DNA of 64,000 nt from Prunella strophiata (Eukaryota > Chordata > Aves > Passeriformes > Prunellidae): positions 14,895,585-14,959,584 of the forward strand of contig JAZBQD010000019.1 of assembly GCA_036583965.1 (NCBI GenBank), in the 5' to 3' direction. Positions 13,871 to 61,805 of this stretch are shown here, in pieces. A model generated the notes under the pieces. That model saw only the letters and a program-made list of their open reading frames with translations. It did not search any database and was not told the origin of the DNA. A program made the translations under genes and the position numbers. The stretch's first letter is position 1. The number at the start of each line of letters is the position of its first letter.

Positions 13871-15183
13871 AGATTTATAGACTTTTTTTGGTTCTCAGAT
13901 GTTACCTGCTGGTCTCTGTGCTTTGTGTTTGCCATCTGCGATTTGGCAGCAAAGTATATTTGCTCTCTTAAGCCACACATGCGGCAGTAGCTTTACTTAC
14001 AAGGGTTGAACCCTTCTTTCTGTTCGTGTTTGCTTTTCGCTGGGGTATCCAAATGCTGCTTTGTTCCCTTCAGCTTTTCTTGCAAATATATAGAGAGTGG
14101 AGTATATTTCTATATTTTTACCGTGAATGTGGCAATTTTCTGTTGTTAGGTTATTTTCTGATTCAATGGAATATATATTCTGGTTCATGTTTAGAGGCAG
14201 TGAATAAATGAATTACCTAGACATAACAGGAATATGCTATAATAAATCAAAGTTCTACTTACTACATCTTAGAAGCAATTTGCTGTATTTTGTGCTGAAA
14301 ATAAAGGATATATTTATGTATGCTGCAAACACAAATTTAAAATGTAGCCCAGGGAATAAATTTTTATCAGTCCATTTTGTATATGAATGCAGTATCTATC
14401 AGATTTTCTGTGCTGCATTCCTTTTGTAGTCTTGTAAAATAAAATAATAACTGTTTACTTTGTTTTCTGGAAAAACATACATTCGTTCAGATCTCTCTCT
14501 TAAATGTGTTGAATAATAATTTTCTTCTGGATTTCCCTACTGTGTTAGGTGAAACTTGCATGGAGCACAGGGGAGAAGAGCTGTGAATCTAGTTGGCCTT
14601 AACTATCAATTACTTTAGCAGATAAAACAAAACATGCAAATATCTCCTGAGCTCTTAAGGCTGATCTTTCAGACACTGACTGTATCCCTGGCCAAAAAGG
14701 GGCATATGATAATTAGATTTTGAAGGACCATGTGCTCTTGCTACAGAGCTAAATAGTAAAATGCAAGAAAGCAGACTACCACATGGCACAGTTGATTTTA
14801 ATGGCAGTTCATGGTAAAATGCTCTCTCTTTATGTTGCCTTTTAGGTTACCTAGGGTGAAACAAAATTACAGGATTGGAGACTCTGGAAAAGCTCAGCAT
14901 CAGCGTTTGAGGTAAAAATGAACATACTGAACTAATCTTGGGAGTGTCCTCTTTGTTAACTTTATGGAATTGATTGGAGGAGAAATTTTCATTAAGATTC
15001 ATTTTGTGTTTAAGTTTTCAGTATTGATTTTAAAAAATTTGACTTCACAATCTCTTTTTAGGTCTGGCAAAACTCACACTTTTAGGTGTATGTATTGTGC
15101 AAATTTTTTATTCTATAGCTTTAAGAACACTCTAGATCTGCTGAAATATGGTATTTTTTGCTTTAAGTCGTAGTTTACGTGTG

Positions 15184-15199
15184 TATATATATATATATA
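15184..15199. repeat. (TA)8 microsatellite
   Basis: An alternating TA run within AT-rich non-coding DNA upstream of the ATG exon. It is a simple repeat. Confidence 0.8.
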
Positions 15200-15807
15200 A
15201 AATATGTTCAGTGTAAATATATAATACCTGTATTTGGCTAATATATCTAGAAATTCACTGTCATGAATTTGTATCTTGCTGAATTTTATTTTTGTGGTTA
15301 AATCCCCATCTTAAATGCACAGTATTTTTTCTTTCACTAAAACCAGAAAAATGGATGTTGCTTTTTCATGAATTGACTGTATTTCTTGCAGTTTTAAATT
15401 GAAATAGTTTAAAGAAGCTTGAACTCTGGTTTTTTTAATGTCTTAACTCAAAGTGAAAATACATGTGAATGGAAAAAGCAGTACAATTATACAATCCATA
15501 GCAAAATTATATCAAACATTCTACTCATGTATTTCCCACATGAGGTAGTAATTAGTGAAAGTAACCTGGAAATAGGACTGGGCAAGGATGTGCACATTTA
15601 TACTAAATTATCTTTTAAATTTTAGGTTCTGATAATAAAATAAAATAATTCATGTTCAGAGTGAACCTAAATAGTTTGTTTCTGTCAGCAAGTTGTGTTG
15701 TAGGCTTAACACATAAATGTTTTTAAGCAACTGAATTACCACAATTAATCTTGCTATTGTAGTTCCCTTTTCAGATAATTTTTATAGTTCATAGGTTTTT
15801 GTTCTTG

Positions 15808-15823
15808 TTTTTTTTTTTTTTTT
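15808..15823. repeat. poly-T tract (16 T)
   Basis: A run of 16 T followed by 'aagag'. It resembles a polypyrimidine tract, but no exon could be recognised downstream. Confidence 0.7.
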
Positions 15824-17494
15824 AAGAGTCAAAGCTTACAAATTATGTGATTAATCTACAAGCTGATATCATGATGTCAAAATGCAGTTCAGGAAGCATA
15901 AACACAGAGACTGCGGAAATTAAAACGGTAAGACTGTGCTTTGTAGTATGGGAGAAGCAGGTTTTGATGTATCACTGCTCTGTGTTCTCCTGTTTTATAT
16001 TTAAAGATGCTTCAGAGCCATAGAGTAAAGTAACTTCCATATGTGAGTTTGTAGAAATTGACTGAATTTCTTTGGAAAGACAATGAAAGTAGCTACTTCA
16101 TTTTATTCATAGAAGTTTAATGTTTATCATGAAACTCTTGCTCTGATACTTCTTATGAAGCTGAATATGATTAGAAATCTATTCAGTTTTTTTATAAGGA
16201 TGTGTGTATGCCTTTCTTGTGGATCTTATATTCAAATGTGGTTGTGTTGGTGAAATATGATCAGCTTAAAAAAAAAAAAGAGTTGGCACGAGGGGTTAGA
16301 ATTAGAATTGAATTCATATGTTGTTCCAGATAGGAGATACAAAGTAAATGGTAAGGAAAAGAAATGACAGGTAAATTAAGGTCTTAGTTTCAATAGTATG
16401 CTTCATTTTGAAGTACGAGTTCAGCAAAAATAGGGAAAGAGGCTATCGGATTAAAACTACATAGCAGAAAAATGTGCTTTGATAACATAGGGAAGACAGA
16501 AGTGTATTTAGTTCTGCTGTGCTCACCTTGCCTTGCATCTTAGATCCATATGCTTCATGCTTTATCTTTTGTCATCTGTGTTATGGAAGTGAAAGGAGTC
16601 TGCATAGCACCAGTTCTACACTGCTGATTAAGCAACTACCTAGTTAGGATTGTTGCACTGGCCTTGTACATATAATTTTAAAAAATGAAAGTTTGTTACA
16701 GAATCTCACTGCAGGTCTGTATTGTTTAAAGGAGGAACATCCCCTTTCTGAGTGTTTATTCTGAATGCCTCATGCACTGGTGTCACTAGAGATGTACTAC
16801 AAAACTGATTTTTGTTTTTACATTGTATTGCTTTACTTGTAAATGCCCTGCAGCCTGTGTGTTATGCTGATAATCATTGGCATAATCCTTTTGGATTTGG
16901 CTGTTCAGTGTGCAGCAGCTCAGCTCCTGTGTGAACGATGACTTGCTGGCTCTGTTGGTTGTAGTGGACTGATTGCAACACAAAGTGTTTATTAGGCTTT
17001 TGCCCCAAGTCCAGATTTGGTCATACTGAGCACTTCATGAAGGACTTAAGGGGTTTTCTGAGTCTGCTAAGTGTCATGTTGTACTCCATTTCTCTCCTAC
17101 AAGCAGACATTTAGGAGGTGTCTGCCAGGAATTTCACCTGTTAACTGTTTTACTGCTTGTAGAAGGGCTTCAGAATCAGCTCATCCAAATGCAGAACCTC
17201 AATTTAACTTTCATTTTAATAAGCTCTGTAATGAAACTTCTTCTGAACAACAGAAAGCAGCTGTTGTTGTGTTGGTATGCCTTGGTAGGCTATTAAAGAC
17301 CAATGTTTGACTGGTTATGTATGAGAAGAATAGAAAAAATAGAATTCTTGTAGTCAAAATGAATATTCACAAAGTATATTTCTGATTGTGCTAGGGAAAC
17401 CAGGGAAGATGGTCCTTGAAGGAATACTTACATTTGAACTTTGTAAGTGTCTACTCATTCCCTTCTTGGAAAGGAGCACATCTGAAATACATTC

Positions 17495-17515
17495 TTTTTT
17501 TTTTTTTTTTTTTTT
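17495..17515. repeat. poly-T tract (21 T)
   Basis: An uninterrupted run of 21 T with no recognised element attached. Confidence 0.8.
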
Positions 17516-17589
17516 CATTTAAGAATATTGTAAGACCAAATGTAAAAATTTCTGTTAGGCTATGCATGGGATAAAGATCTTTGAAGGAT

Positions 17590-17602
17590 GAGAGAGAGAG
17601 AG
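17590..17602. repeat. (GA)n microsatellite
   Basis: A short alternating GA run in non-coding DNA. Confidence 0.7.
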
Positions 17603-20338
17603 AATGTCTCATAAGATGTGTTCTGTGTTAAAGAGTGCATAATATAAAAGAGATTCCTGATTCATCTTACTGAGTAATATTGACAGTTGTTTGATGTTTG
17701 AGTTTTGGACTTCTTGGCATGTAGAACTGAGGGTGTTTGGTTTGGGATTTTTAAGTTCTCTTAAGAGAACTAAGGTTGCAGAAGTAATATTAACAAAACA
17801 TGCTTCTTTTTCTGGAAGAAGTAGTGTGCTCTTCTGGGCTGTCACTGAAAAAGTCAAATCATTTTAAAGTGTACACTTGTTTTAAAAGAAAGGTTAGAAA
17901 CCAGGTGACTTAGAAATATTGCAAGTTCACCTAAATTGGTGCAAAACCAGTTCTTGCCTCTGAATGCTTGCAGTGTAAGTTGATGTGGAACATTCTCAGT
18001 GACATTTTACATTTCGTATATTAACATTTACATTCATTTTCTATTCTGTATTTTGTATTTGTAATATTTTATATTTTTCTTTTTGTTTGGTCCTCTTTTA
18101 CCCAAGTAAGAATTCTCTGTATTAGCTCATTCAGCAAGTTAATATTTCATGTCCCACTTGAACATAGAAAGTGCTATAAAGAAACTGCATTCAGACTCTT
18201 CAAGTGTTCATGTAAGAGAATATTCAAGCAGCAACGTTGTATTCATACTTTTTTATAAATTGTGGTTTATTTCCTTTAGAGTAAGTGGATTATTGGTACC
18301 TCTTGAGGCTAACTTGTTTTGGCTGATGCTGAGAGTGTTTTTAGAGCATAAATTGGACATTCTGGGACAAAGATGAAGTCCTGAAGCATCAGAAACACTG
18401 TTTGTATCACAAGGGTTATATTAGGTACAAATTTGCAAATCAGTATAGAAAGATAATTAAATACACTGCAAATGGCAGTAAGAAATTTTTGTTGTTAATT
18501 TGAGATGATTATAGTTTTGCATTAACTTGTGAATACAGCACAAACTATGCTCACAAATGCTGGTAAAAACTTGAAAGTTGCATCCCCAGGACACTACTCT
18601 CTTCTCTGTGTACCTCAGTGCCATTCCATAAGTATTTTAAACTGTCCTCCAAGCAGGAGTGGATCCAGGATGTCTCATTCCAGGTGAAGCCTCTGGTTGG
18701 TTTGGCTTGTATTCTGTAGTGCAGTAAACCTTGAATTTTTTGTGTGCCAGGGGATGGCTTCAAGTTGGATATAGTCACATGACTGAAAAACCTAAACCAC
18801 AGTTCCAGATGTATTGAAGACTGGAAAAAATTGCTATTGCATGTTGTTGACTTCATTTCCAACATTGTATATTTTTCTGAAAAACAGTTCTTTAAAGTGT
18901 GGAATAAGAGGTTAATTTTAGCTCTGCAGTTCACTGTCTGCTCACATAAATGTACATTGAAATAAGGACACTAGGTTGTGAATTCTTCTCTTAAAACTCT
19001 CAAGACTGATGGCCATGAAATTGAAACCTTCACTGTTACTTTAGTAGAACAAATACTTACCCACCTTCCCTAACTAGTCTAGAGTCACAGGAAGTATGAT
19101 TTGTTTCAGGTGTTTCTTGTTCCAAATTCAGCTTCAGCAAGTTCTTACAGTTTCTTGTTTTACCAGATTTCAAAATAATGCAGTGGACAAAGATGCAATA
19201 TCTTAGCAAGTGTCTTTATTACCCAACACTGGCTGAGCAGGACTTGTTTGGCTTTTTGTTATACTTCACTGTTAGCTAGTTTCAGTTAGCTCATGTTCAG
19301 TTTTCTGTCCACAGATTCTGAACATATGTGCTTACATCTCAAATGTTTTCAATTTAAAATCTGTACTTCAAGTAGATGTGTTCTTTTCCTTTTTATTTCT
19401 AGATGATCCTGTATTGCTTTTCTTTTATTGAAGAACTTGATAGTCTTCCTTGCTATTGAAATAGAGACTCTAGAATGATACAATTACTGCATTATTCTGG
19501 CTTACTCCCATAATAATGTTGACATTGATCTTGTCAGATGTTTTATACTCCAGTACAAATCATAGAAATGAGGGCCAGGACTAGGAAACCTTAGTATAGC
19601 AGAAAGAAACATTGATTTGGGAGGATAACTTTTTCTTTTTACCTGACTTGGCTTAAATTCCCTCTCCCTATATGTTCTTTCAAATATGTTGTGTCTCATG
19701 TAAGCTCAACCCAGGTATGATTGCAGTGGCACACAATGCTGTTTTGGTGCACAGTTTTAAAGTATATGTTGTTTCATGGCCTTTCCAGATGAAGCTGGAG
19801 CCATATGTAAGCATTAATCCTCTTGCTTCTTACAACAGGGTAGCTAAACTGGTATCACTGTTAGTAGGTGCATAGCAAAAGGGGTGAGTTATTTGTAATA
19901 TTGGATCCTGTACTTGTTGTTTATTAGCAGCCTTTTAAAATAAGGTTGGTTTTCTCTCCTTAATTCCCTTCTGGTGATGTGATATAGCTATTTTATATGT
20001 TCCCAAAGTTGTATTTATCATTTGAAAAAGAAGACAGATGGAACAGTAAACAAAGAGGAGGAGCTGCTCATCTAAAGTGATTTATAAATAACTGAAGTGG
20101 CTGGACTTATGTACAAGAACAATTAAGGAATCAGCTTCAGCTTTTACCATGGAACATGTTTGGATTTTTTTTCTCTGGTCCATTCTAGCAATTATTATGA
20201 CAGTGAGGTCTCATTTTAAACAAAGCAAACATTAGTTGTTTTTCACCAGTTGCTCTGTGTAACTAGAGAAGCATGATTAAGACTGTTTCAATAAAATACT
20301 ACAGTCATGCAAAAGACCTTTGTGTTCTTCAAACTCTA

Positions 20339-20402
20339 CAGGGGGTTTGAGCTGTACGATCTTTAAGGTCTGTTCCAACCCAAACCATTCTATGATTCTG
20401 AG
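20339..20402 (+). mobile_element. CR1 LINE 3' terminus
   Basis: The string 'gatctttaaggtctgttcc' followed by 'aacccaaaccattctatgat' and 'tctga' is the classic end of an avian CR1 element, including the start of its ATTCTATGAT tail motif. Only about 60 bases remain, which is the usual 5' truncation. Orientation is the same as DICER1. Confidence 0.88.
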
Positions 20403-21929
20403 GATTTTTTTGTCTGTGTTAACAACTCATGCTTCCACTCACTGGAACACAAAAAGAGAAGCTTGATATATTAAAGAAGAGCTTCATCTATAAGCTTGGA
20501 AAAGGGGGTGTTGGAGATGACACCTTCTCTGCTTTTTCTCCCTTCTTCCCTGTTCTCCTACACCTAAGCTGTCAGTTCATACATAAGCTTCACTAAGGTT
20601 AGTAGTGCCCAGAGTTTTCTGATGTTTTCTGCTGCTGTCTGCAGAAGATTGTGTGTCATGCTACTGTCTTTACCATAAACATCAAGTACACTTGATGTGT
20701 GAATGCTCAGTAGACCAGAACGTCAAGGATTATCAGATTGCTACATGCAGCTGTATAACACCTGAACCATTCTATGATGGCTGTATCTTTCCTGCCAGCT
20801 GTGTCCTATGAGCCAAAGCTTTTGAGTCCCAGTGGAAGAACAGCCACTAGTTCCAAGGAGGGAATGAACCAAAACATCTTTAGTTGTGCCAGATTAGAAC
20901 ACTCTATAAAACTATTACTATAGTTACATTGTTAGAACCTGCGTGTGCTTGTATGCATTCCTTGAAATGTATAGAAACAATTTAAGAATCTACAGGAGTC
21001 TTTTTTTGTATTACAACTGAAATGAGTAATGACATAATACTGATTTTGTGATTTGTGTAGACTGTAACTCTTTATTTACAGCTAAATAAAGCAATATTGA
21101 TCCATTTTATCTGTTTAGGTAATCTGAAATACTTGGACTCAAATAGTAACTTACATTACAGGAATGAAAAGTAAATGAGAGGGTTGCCGTGAGTTTGGAG
21201 ATCATCTTAAAGCAACTGTAAAAACATAAAATGTCAGGCATGTTCTTTACTATGTCCTGTGGAAATGCACATTCGTTCCTTTTGAGTTTTTTTAGGATTT
21301 TAAGACATCTTTTCTTTCTGGAATCTTCTCACTATGACAGTTTCGGTAACACCCAAATAAAAATATCAGACAATATTCCAGTGGTATCAAAACACTTTGT
21401 ATATTAAAGAGGAACATTTTTGATGGAGGGGGAAGTACGTTTATTGCTGATCCTAAATTTAAGAAGTTACATTTATCCTTAGTTCACTAAGTAGCATTTA
21501 CTACTGAATGTTTGTCTACAAAAGATAAATATGTTTTACAAGTGGAGCTGTGTGTATAATGTTATTTCAGCTTAACCACACTGTCCTTCAGGGCTTCCCC
21601 TGCCACTTAAACAAATTGAGACAAAATTTTATCTGACCACTTACTGCAAAGTGGAATTACTTCTGACTCTGCAGGAGGAGTGATCATGTAGTTCAATGTA
21701 TTGCCTTCTTTTTATTTTACAATGTATACCTGAGGATGGAAAGTGAGATAATTGGTTTAATCTCTTTTTTCAGAGCTTCCTATAATTATTTAATACTAGT
21801 TTAATATCAGTGTCTATATATGGTCCAGATTATAATATTAATTTAAAAATATTAACATAGACCAACAGTGTTACTAGTTATTAGTTGGAGACTATGGAAA
21901 CAAATCTAAATGAATACTTCTCTTAATTA

Positions 21930-21987
21930 CAGAATCACATAATTACTGGGGTTGGAAGGACCTCTGGAAATCTAGTCAGTGCCCCAT
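21930..21987 (-). mobile_element. CR1 LINE 3' relic
   Basis: On the + strand 'acagaatcacataattactg' then 'gggttggaaggacctctgg' and 'aaatctagtcagtgcccc' resembles the reverse complement of a CR1 3' end (AGAATCA...GGTTGGAAGGGACC...ATCTAGTCC). It is diverged and very short. Confidence 0.7.
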
Positions 21988-22556
21988 TTTTGATGATTTA
22001 ATTGTACTGCTTCCTTTTTTTACTCTCTCTCTTCAGTTATTTCTGATAACCATTACTGGTTCTCTCTTAGATAGCGTATTATACTTCTCTTATTTTTTTT
22101 CCTTATTCCTTACAGCACATTTGCAAAATTTAAGCAACTTTCCTGTTGTATAGAAAAGACAGAACATTTCAATGCAATAAAATGATAATTAGCTTTTCCT
22201 CATGCCTTTTTAATGAACTACTAAATATAAATGCATCATCAATTTTATGCATTTCTAAACCCATATTGATACTAAAATTAATATAGAGCTTGTAGGAATT
22301 TTGAGGAAAACTAATTTTTGAAAATATTGTTTAATGGGGTATGTATCCAATTTAAAGAGAGACTATTCAAAATTTCTTAGGTTTCACATAGTATGTTTCT
22401 AGTATACTTCAGCAATATATCAGGCCATAATCACTTTCCCAGGCTAAAAGTTTTTATGTTATGAGGTTGGTTGGTTTGTTTTAGTTGGTAATTTTTTTTG
22501 ATTAGTCTTGTTTGTTGTAACCTTGATCATTCCTGACAAATAGCAAATGCTTTTTA

Positions 22557-22576
22557 ACACACACACACACACACAC
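22557..22576. repeat. (AC)10 microsatellite
   Basis: Ten AC units followed by imperfect CA-rich sequence. It is a likely polymorphic dinucleotide repeat about 0.8 kb upstream of the ATG exon. Confidence 0.9.
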
Positions 22577-23332
22577 CCACACCCTGATAATGAGGACTTC
22601 ATAGCCTCAGTAGGAAAGTGTTCTGCAGTGCTCAATTGTCATGAAGTTCTGAATGCTTGTTTGTTTATGAATTACAGTGTCTTTGTGGAAGTTGGTGGTT
22701 AACCTGGTAAGAATTCCATTCTCTATTAGTCCTTACCAGAGTGATCAGCAATTATCTATAATGCTTCTGCTAGTTCTTGAAAAGATAATCTTATTGTGAT
22801 CTTATTGATTTGAAAATACTGACATTCTTATGTAGTTTCTGTTCTTTTCCAAGCAATTAGAATAAAATTCCTGTTTGCATGTATTTAAAGCTTTAATTTG
22901 TCAAAGGCCTTTTTGGTTGGAAAGTAAAATGGAAAATCTGATACTTGTGCCTGTGCTGTAAATTTCAGTGTTTTTCTTTCCTGAAATAAAGCTAAGACAG
23001 CTTTACTTTTTAAAGCTTAAATTTAGAGTTAAATTCTATCAGAACATAAATGGACCTTCATAATAAAATGTATGTGTGTAAATCCAAATGCCTGTAATGA
23101 GCATTGTCCTGTAAAGTACAGCTGCTTTTGAATTTCTGGTGTACTTTGATAAGCACACATCTTCAAGTGGAGAAGTGCCTGCAAATTTAAAATTAACATT
23201 TTCTGCTGAAAATAGTATGAGAAGAAACACTTCTGTAAGTAAAATCAAGTAATGTCCTTTTCTTGATAAAAATTTTCTCTTTTAGCTTGAGATTGCAAGT
23301 ATATCTAATGCTGTTTCCTTTTCTTCTCATAG

Positions 23333-23381
23333 TAGGCTGTGCTGGAACAAAAATGCAATGAAAGAAACACTGGATGAATGA
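23333..23381 (+). promoter_or_regulatory. DICER1: DICER1 5' UTR part of the ATG exon, with upstream ATGs
   Basis: The acceptor is a tandem TAGTAG (23330-23335), so the exon starts at 23333 or 23336. Before the main ATG there are several upstream ATGs. ATG-CAA-TGA lies at 23353-23361. A 7-codon upstream ORF begins at 23358 and its TGA (23379-23381) directly abuts the main ATG at 23382. A 3-codon ORF lies at 23374-23385. An ATG at 23378 opens an overlapping frame that ends at 23497. This arrangement suggests translational control by reinitiation or leaky scanning, which is inference. Confidence 0.75.
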
Positions 23382-58370
<34,989 letters not shown>

Positions 58371-58383
58371 GACTCCTCTTAAA

Positions 58384-58422
58384 AATAAATGAAATGGGGA
58401 AAAAAAATAACATACAAATAAA
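58384..58422 (+). promoter_or_regulatory. proximal poly(A) signals
   Basis: Two AATAAA hexamers, at 58384-58389 and 58417-58422, only 14 and 47 bases after the stop codon. A GT-rich stretch (gttgatgttgag) follows around 58437. Use would give an almost UTR-free transcript. Function is not proven. Confidence 0.4.
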
Positions 58423-59425
58423 GCAAATTTTTAAAAGTTGATGTTGAGAGGAACAAATTGGAAGACAGAATTTAAAGTTTGTTTGATAACAGAATAGATA
58501 ACAAAACATTTAACATGTATAAAATTTTGGAACTAATTGTAGTTATAGTTTTTTGCGCAAACACAATCTTGTCTTCTTTCCTCACTTCTGCTTTGTTTAA
58601 TCACGAGAGTGCTTTAATGATGACATTTAGCAAGTGTTCAGAATAATTGTTGTCAGGTCTTTTTGGTTTACTTTTCTTGTCAGTACAGCTTTGCTTAGTA
58701 TTAGAAGGCCAGGGAGCTTATGCCTAATGCAGTTGCTAGATTTATATATATAGTAATCTTGGAATTCTTCAATCTGTGCACTAGTGCCAGTCATAAAGCA
58801 GTTGATAAACTGTACTGGATGATTGGGTATAAGAAAGATTAAGTGTGCCAGTATTCTCCTTTTTATTTTCCTTTTTTTTTTCTCTCCATGTCATCTTTTT
58901 ACATTAAGATGGCATTCCCAATCATTATTGCACTTATTTGTTAGGGACAGATTTTAATTGAAATGGCTGGCATACTGGTAGAGTGAAACTTCGGTTTCCT
59001 TATGCCACACAGTCTTGCATAAAAAAAGGTTCTTGCCTTAAAAATAAATAAACCCTCATTAATAATCTTTAATTTCTGATCTTTTTTGGAACAAACTGTT
59101 TTACATTCCCTTCATTTTCTTATGCATTTTACAATGATACAGCTCTATATTTACAGTACAACTCATTACTATAGCTGTGACTTATTACAGGATTATAATA
59201 GAAATTATATTCATATATATGTAATTAGGTTATTTTTAACAATTCTGAGGAGGTGGTTAGTCTACAGTTTTTTTTATACCATAAACAAAATATGGTCTTT
59301 GGCTAAAATTCCAATTTTACACAAACCTGCAAGCTAGATAGTTCCAATACTGGAAACAGCAACAAATAATTGCACAGTGCAAACTGTCACTAACAAAACA
59401 ACCTTAGACATATCACACCTAAGAT

Positions 59426-59433
59426 ATGCTGCA
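59426..59433 (+). promoter_or_regulatory. miR-103/107 8-mer seed match
   Basis: ATGCTGCA in the 3' UTR, a perfect 8-mer for miR-103/107. Targeting of the Dicer 3' UTR by this family is established in mammals. Confidence 0.6.
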
Positions 59434-61266
59434 GATTTTATAGTCAATTGGTTACGTATTTAACAAACAGAGCACCTTTACACTTAGAGATATTTCCACG
59501 TAAATTTCTTACTGTACTTTTCAGAATTGCATGCATATTTCATCTACCAAAGCTGTGCTGTTAAATAACATGAAAGTTGATGTTTGAGATATAACTGCCG
59601 TACTTTTGATACATCTGTGATTTAGGTCCTTAATTTAGAGAAACTAGCTCATTGATGTTTTGGTCTACTGGGAGCGTGGGGGGGAAATCATACTTGTATT
59701 TTTTAGGCTTTGCCTATACTTCTTTAATTAGATTTTTGTAGGCACTCTTCACTTAAATACCTCAGTTCTTTTTTTCTCTTCTTTTCCTTTTTATTTTTGC
59801 ATGCATTGGGTTTTTTTCTGTTTTGGTGCTATGTTTATATATTATGCTTGAAATTTTAATTTTTTGCACTGTAACTATAATACCTCTTAATTTACCTTTT
59901 AAAAAAAAGCTGTGGGTCTTGTATTCCCACCAGTATCAGTAGAGGTTTGCTGCAATTTTGCCCTGTTAATTATGCTTGAAGTTTGAGAAAGCAGAGCAAG
60001 GTGTTTTAACGTTTTCCAGCACAATAGTTTGAACTTGATGCTGTGTCTTATGAACTAAATCACAAACAAATACTGTATTTCCTGCTTCTAAACCCTATTC
60101 CTTTCCTCACAAATGCACACTAAAACAAAACAAAAACTGTCAGCTCTTGCTTTCTTAACAAAAAAATTAAGTAAATGCCTTAGTGACAAGGGGCAGACAT
60201 TAAGCTTTTCTGAAATACAGTTTTCAAAAGTTCGTGTATTTACTATCTCAGTCACTTTTCAGTCTGTGAAAAGGACTGTTCTTGTATTTGAAAGCTGCTT
60301 GTTATAGGAGTCAAACAAGAAGAATTAAAATACTAGGTTATAAAAAAGTCTAGTATTTGTTTGGTACTTCAGTCATGAATGGAGGTATAAGAACACCAAG
60401 TAGATGATATAGTGATACGGAACAATAAAAACATGCAGTCCAAATTCTCAAATGTAAATTGCTTTGCATTAGCTGTTTAAAAAAGGTCACTGATTTAAGC
60501 TGTAGCTTGCTCTTTGTAGTAGGACTGAATTTTCTTAGTGAAAGTACATGATTACTCATGTCAACAATTCTGTGTTTCTGGCCAGACATCAATCAGCAGA
60601 TTAAATCAGACCATCTAGAAAGTCTTAAGTAGTTTTAGTTGCATTATGAAAAGCTAAAATTTCAGTTATTCTTTGAATGCCTAAAATTCTTACTGATTGT
60701 TACAAGGTTATAGATTCTCAGGGGTTTCAGGTAATTGTTAGCAGTGAAGTGGTTATGGATTGTTTGGGTGCAGACAAAATCAGCTGAACCTACTCTGTGT
60801 TTCAGAACAGTTTAATGATCACTTTGTTACTAGATAAAGCGTATGAATTGGACATCTGAAATGTGTAGTGGCTGACTATAAAGTAGTTTCTGCTGCTGAT
60901 GCATTTTTAAATGCGTTTTAAATGCCGCGAGTTTTTCCAGTGTGACCTCATTGAAATATTTTTTATCCTTTGAGGCAGAAAATCCATATTAGTTTCCATG
61001 TTACACATCTGTGTGTCTTACCCTGCAGTTGATATGATTTTGATACTGGACAGTGTATGCTATTAAAGACCTAAATCTGATCATTTGAAGGTTGGGATAG
61101 AAATCACTTGACATGCTATAAGCACAAGTGTAAGCGGACTGTTGCAGCCCATCTTCAAAAGCAGCCACACAGGCTCATCATAAATGGTGTGGGGGTTAAT
61201 TGGCATGAACCTTGGGGGTTTTTATCTAAGTCCTGTTATACTGTACTTTAAACAGTCCTCCTAACT

Positions 61267-61273
61267 ATGCTGC
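61267..61273 (+). promoter_or_regulatory. miR-103/107 7-mer seed match
   Basis: ATGCTGC followed by G, a 7mer-m8 match in the 3' UTR. Confidence 0.45.
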
Positions 61274-61798
61274 GTTTTTATTTTTATGGCTTTTTTTTTG
61301 CGCTGTTCTGTTCATGTAGCACAAATAAGCATTGCACTTGGTACCATGCTTTACCTCATTTCAAGGAAAAAATGCTTAACAGAGAGGAAAAATGTGGTTT
61401 GGCCTTGCTGCTGTTCTGATTTAATGACTTTGAAAAAGATAGTTTTTAATGCCTGCAATGTGTCATTTACTTGCACAACTTAAATAGGTCATTTGTAACG
61501 TCTGTGGCATTTTTACTGTACGTGGAAAAAATACAACAAAGATGTGCAACAACTCTTGATTGTATTTTAAAGCTATTATTTTTCTACTACATCATTTTAC
61601 TGTTATGTGAAGTAATTAAAATTAGAATGACCTCTGACTGACACTCCAGTAATTATCTCTGAACAAACCAACATTTTACACATACAATGTAATTCTTGGG
61701 AGAAGACAGCCCCTAGTAATTTGGTCAACCTCAACTAAATCTGTCCAGTCTGAATATTGAGTGCTCAGTAGTGACTTCTGAAGTGTTTGTTCAGCTTG

Positions 61799-61805
61799 AT
61801 GCTGC
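61799..61805 (+). promoter_or_regulatory. miR-103/107 7-mer seed match
   Basis: ATGCTGC followed by T, a 7mer-m8 match in the 3' UTR. Confidence 0.45.

Larger units (their letters stand above)
13871..23332 (+). other. probable first intron of DICER1, non-coding
   Basis: If the CpG patch is the promoter, this roughly 9.5 kb is the first intron. It is AT-rich with no recognisable exon. It holds CR1 relics at 20339-20402 and 21930-21987, T runs at 15808-15823 and 17495-17515, TA repeats at 15184-15199, GA repeats at 17590-17602, an AC repeat at 22557-22576 and an 18-bp palindrome at 17754-17771. Additional non-coding 5' exons cannot be excluded. Confidence 0.5.

Noticed and set aside
18551..18934. 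127-codon open frame on the minus strand
   Set aside because: No recognisable domain, no splice context, composition of non-coding DNA. It is most likely chance.
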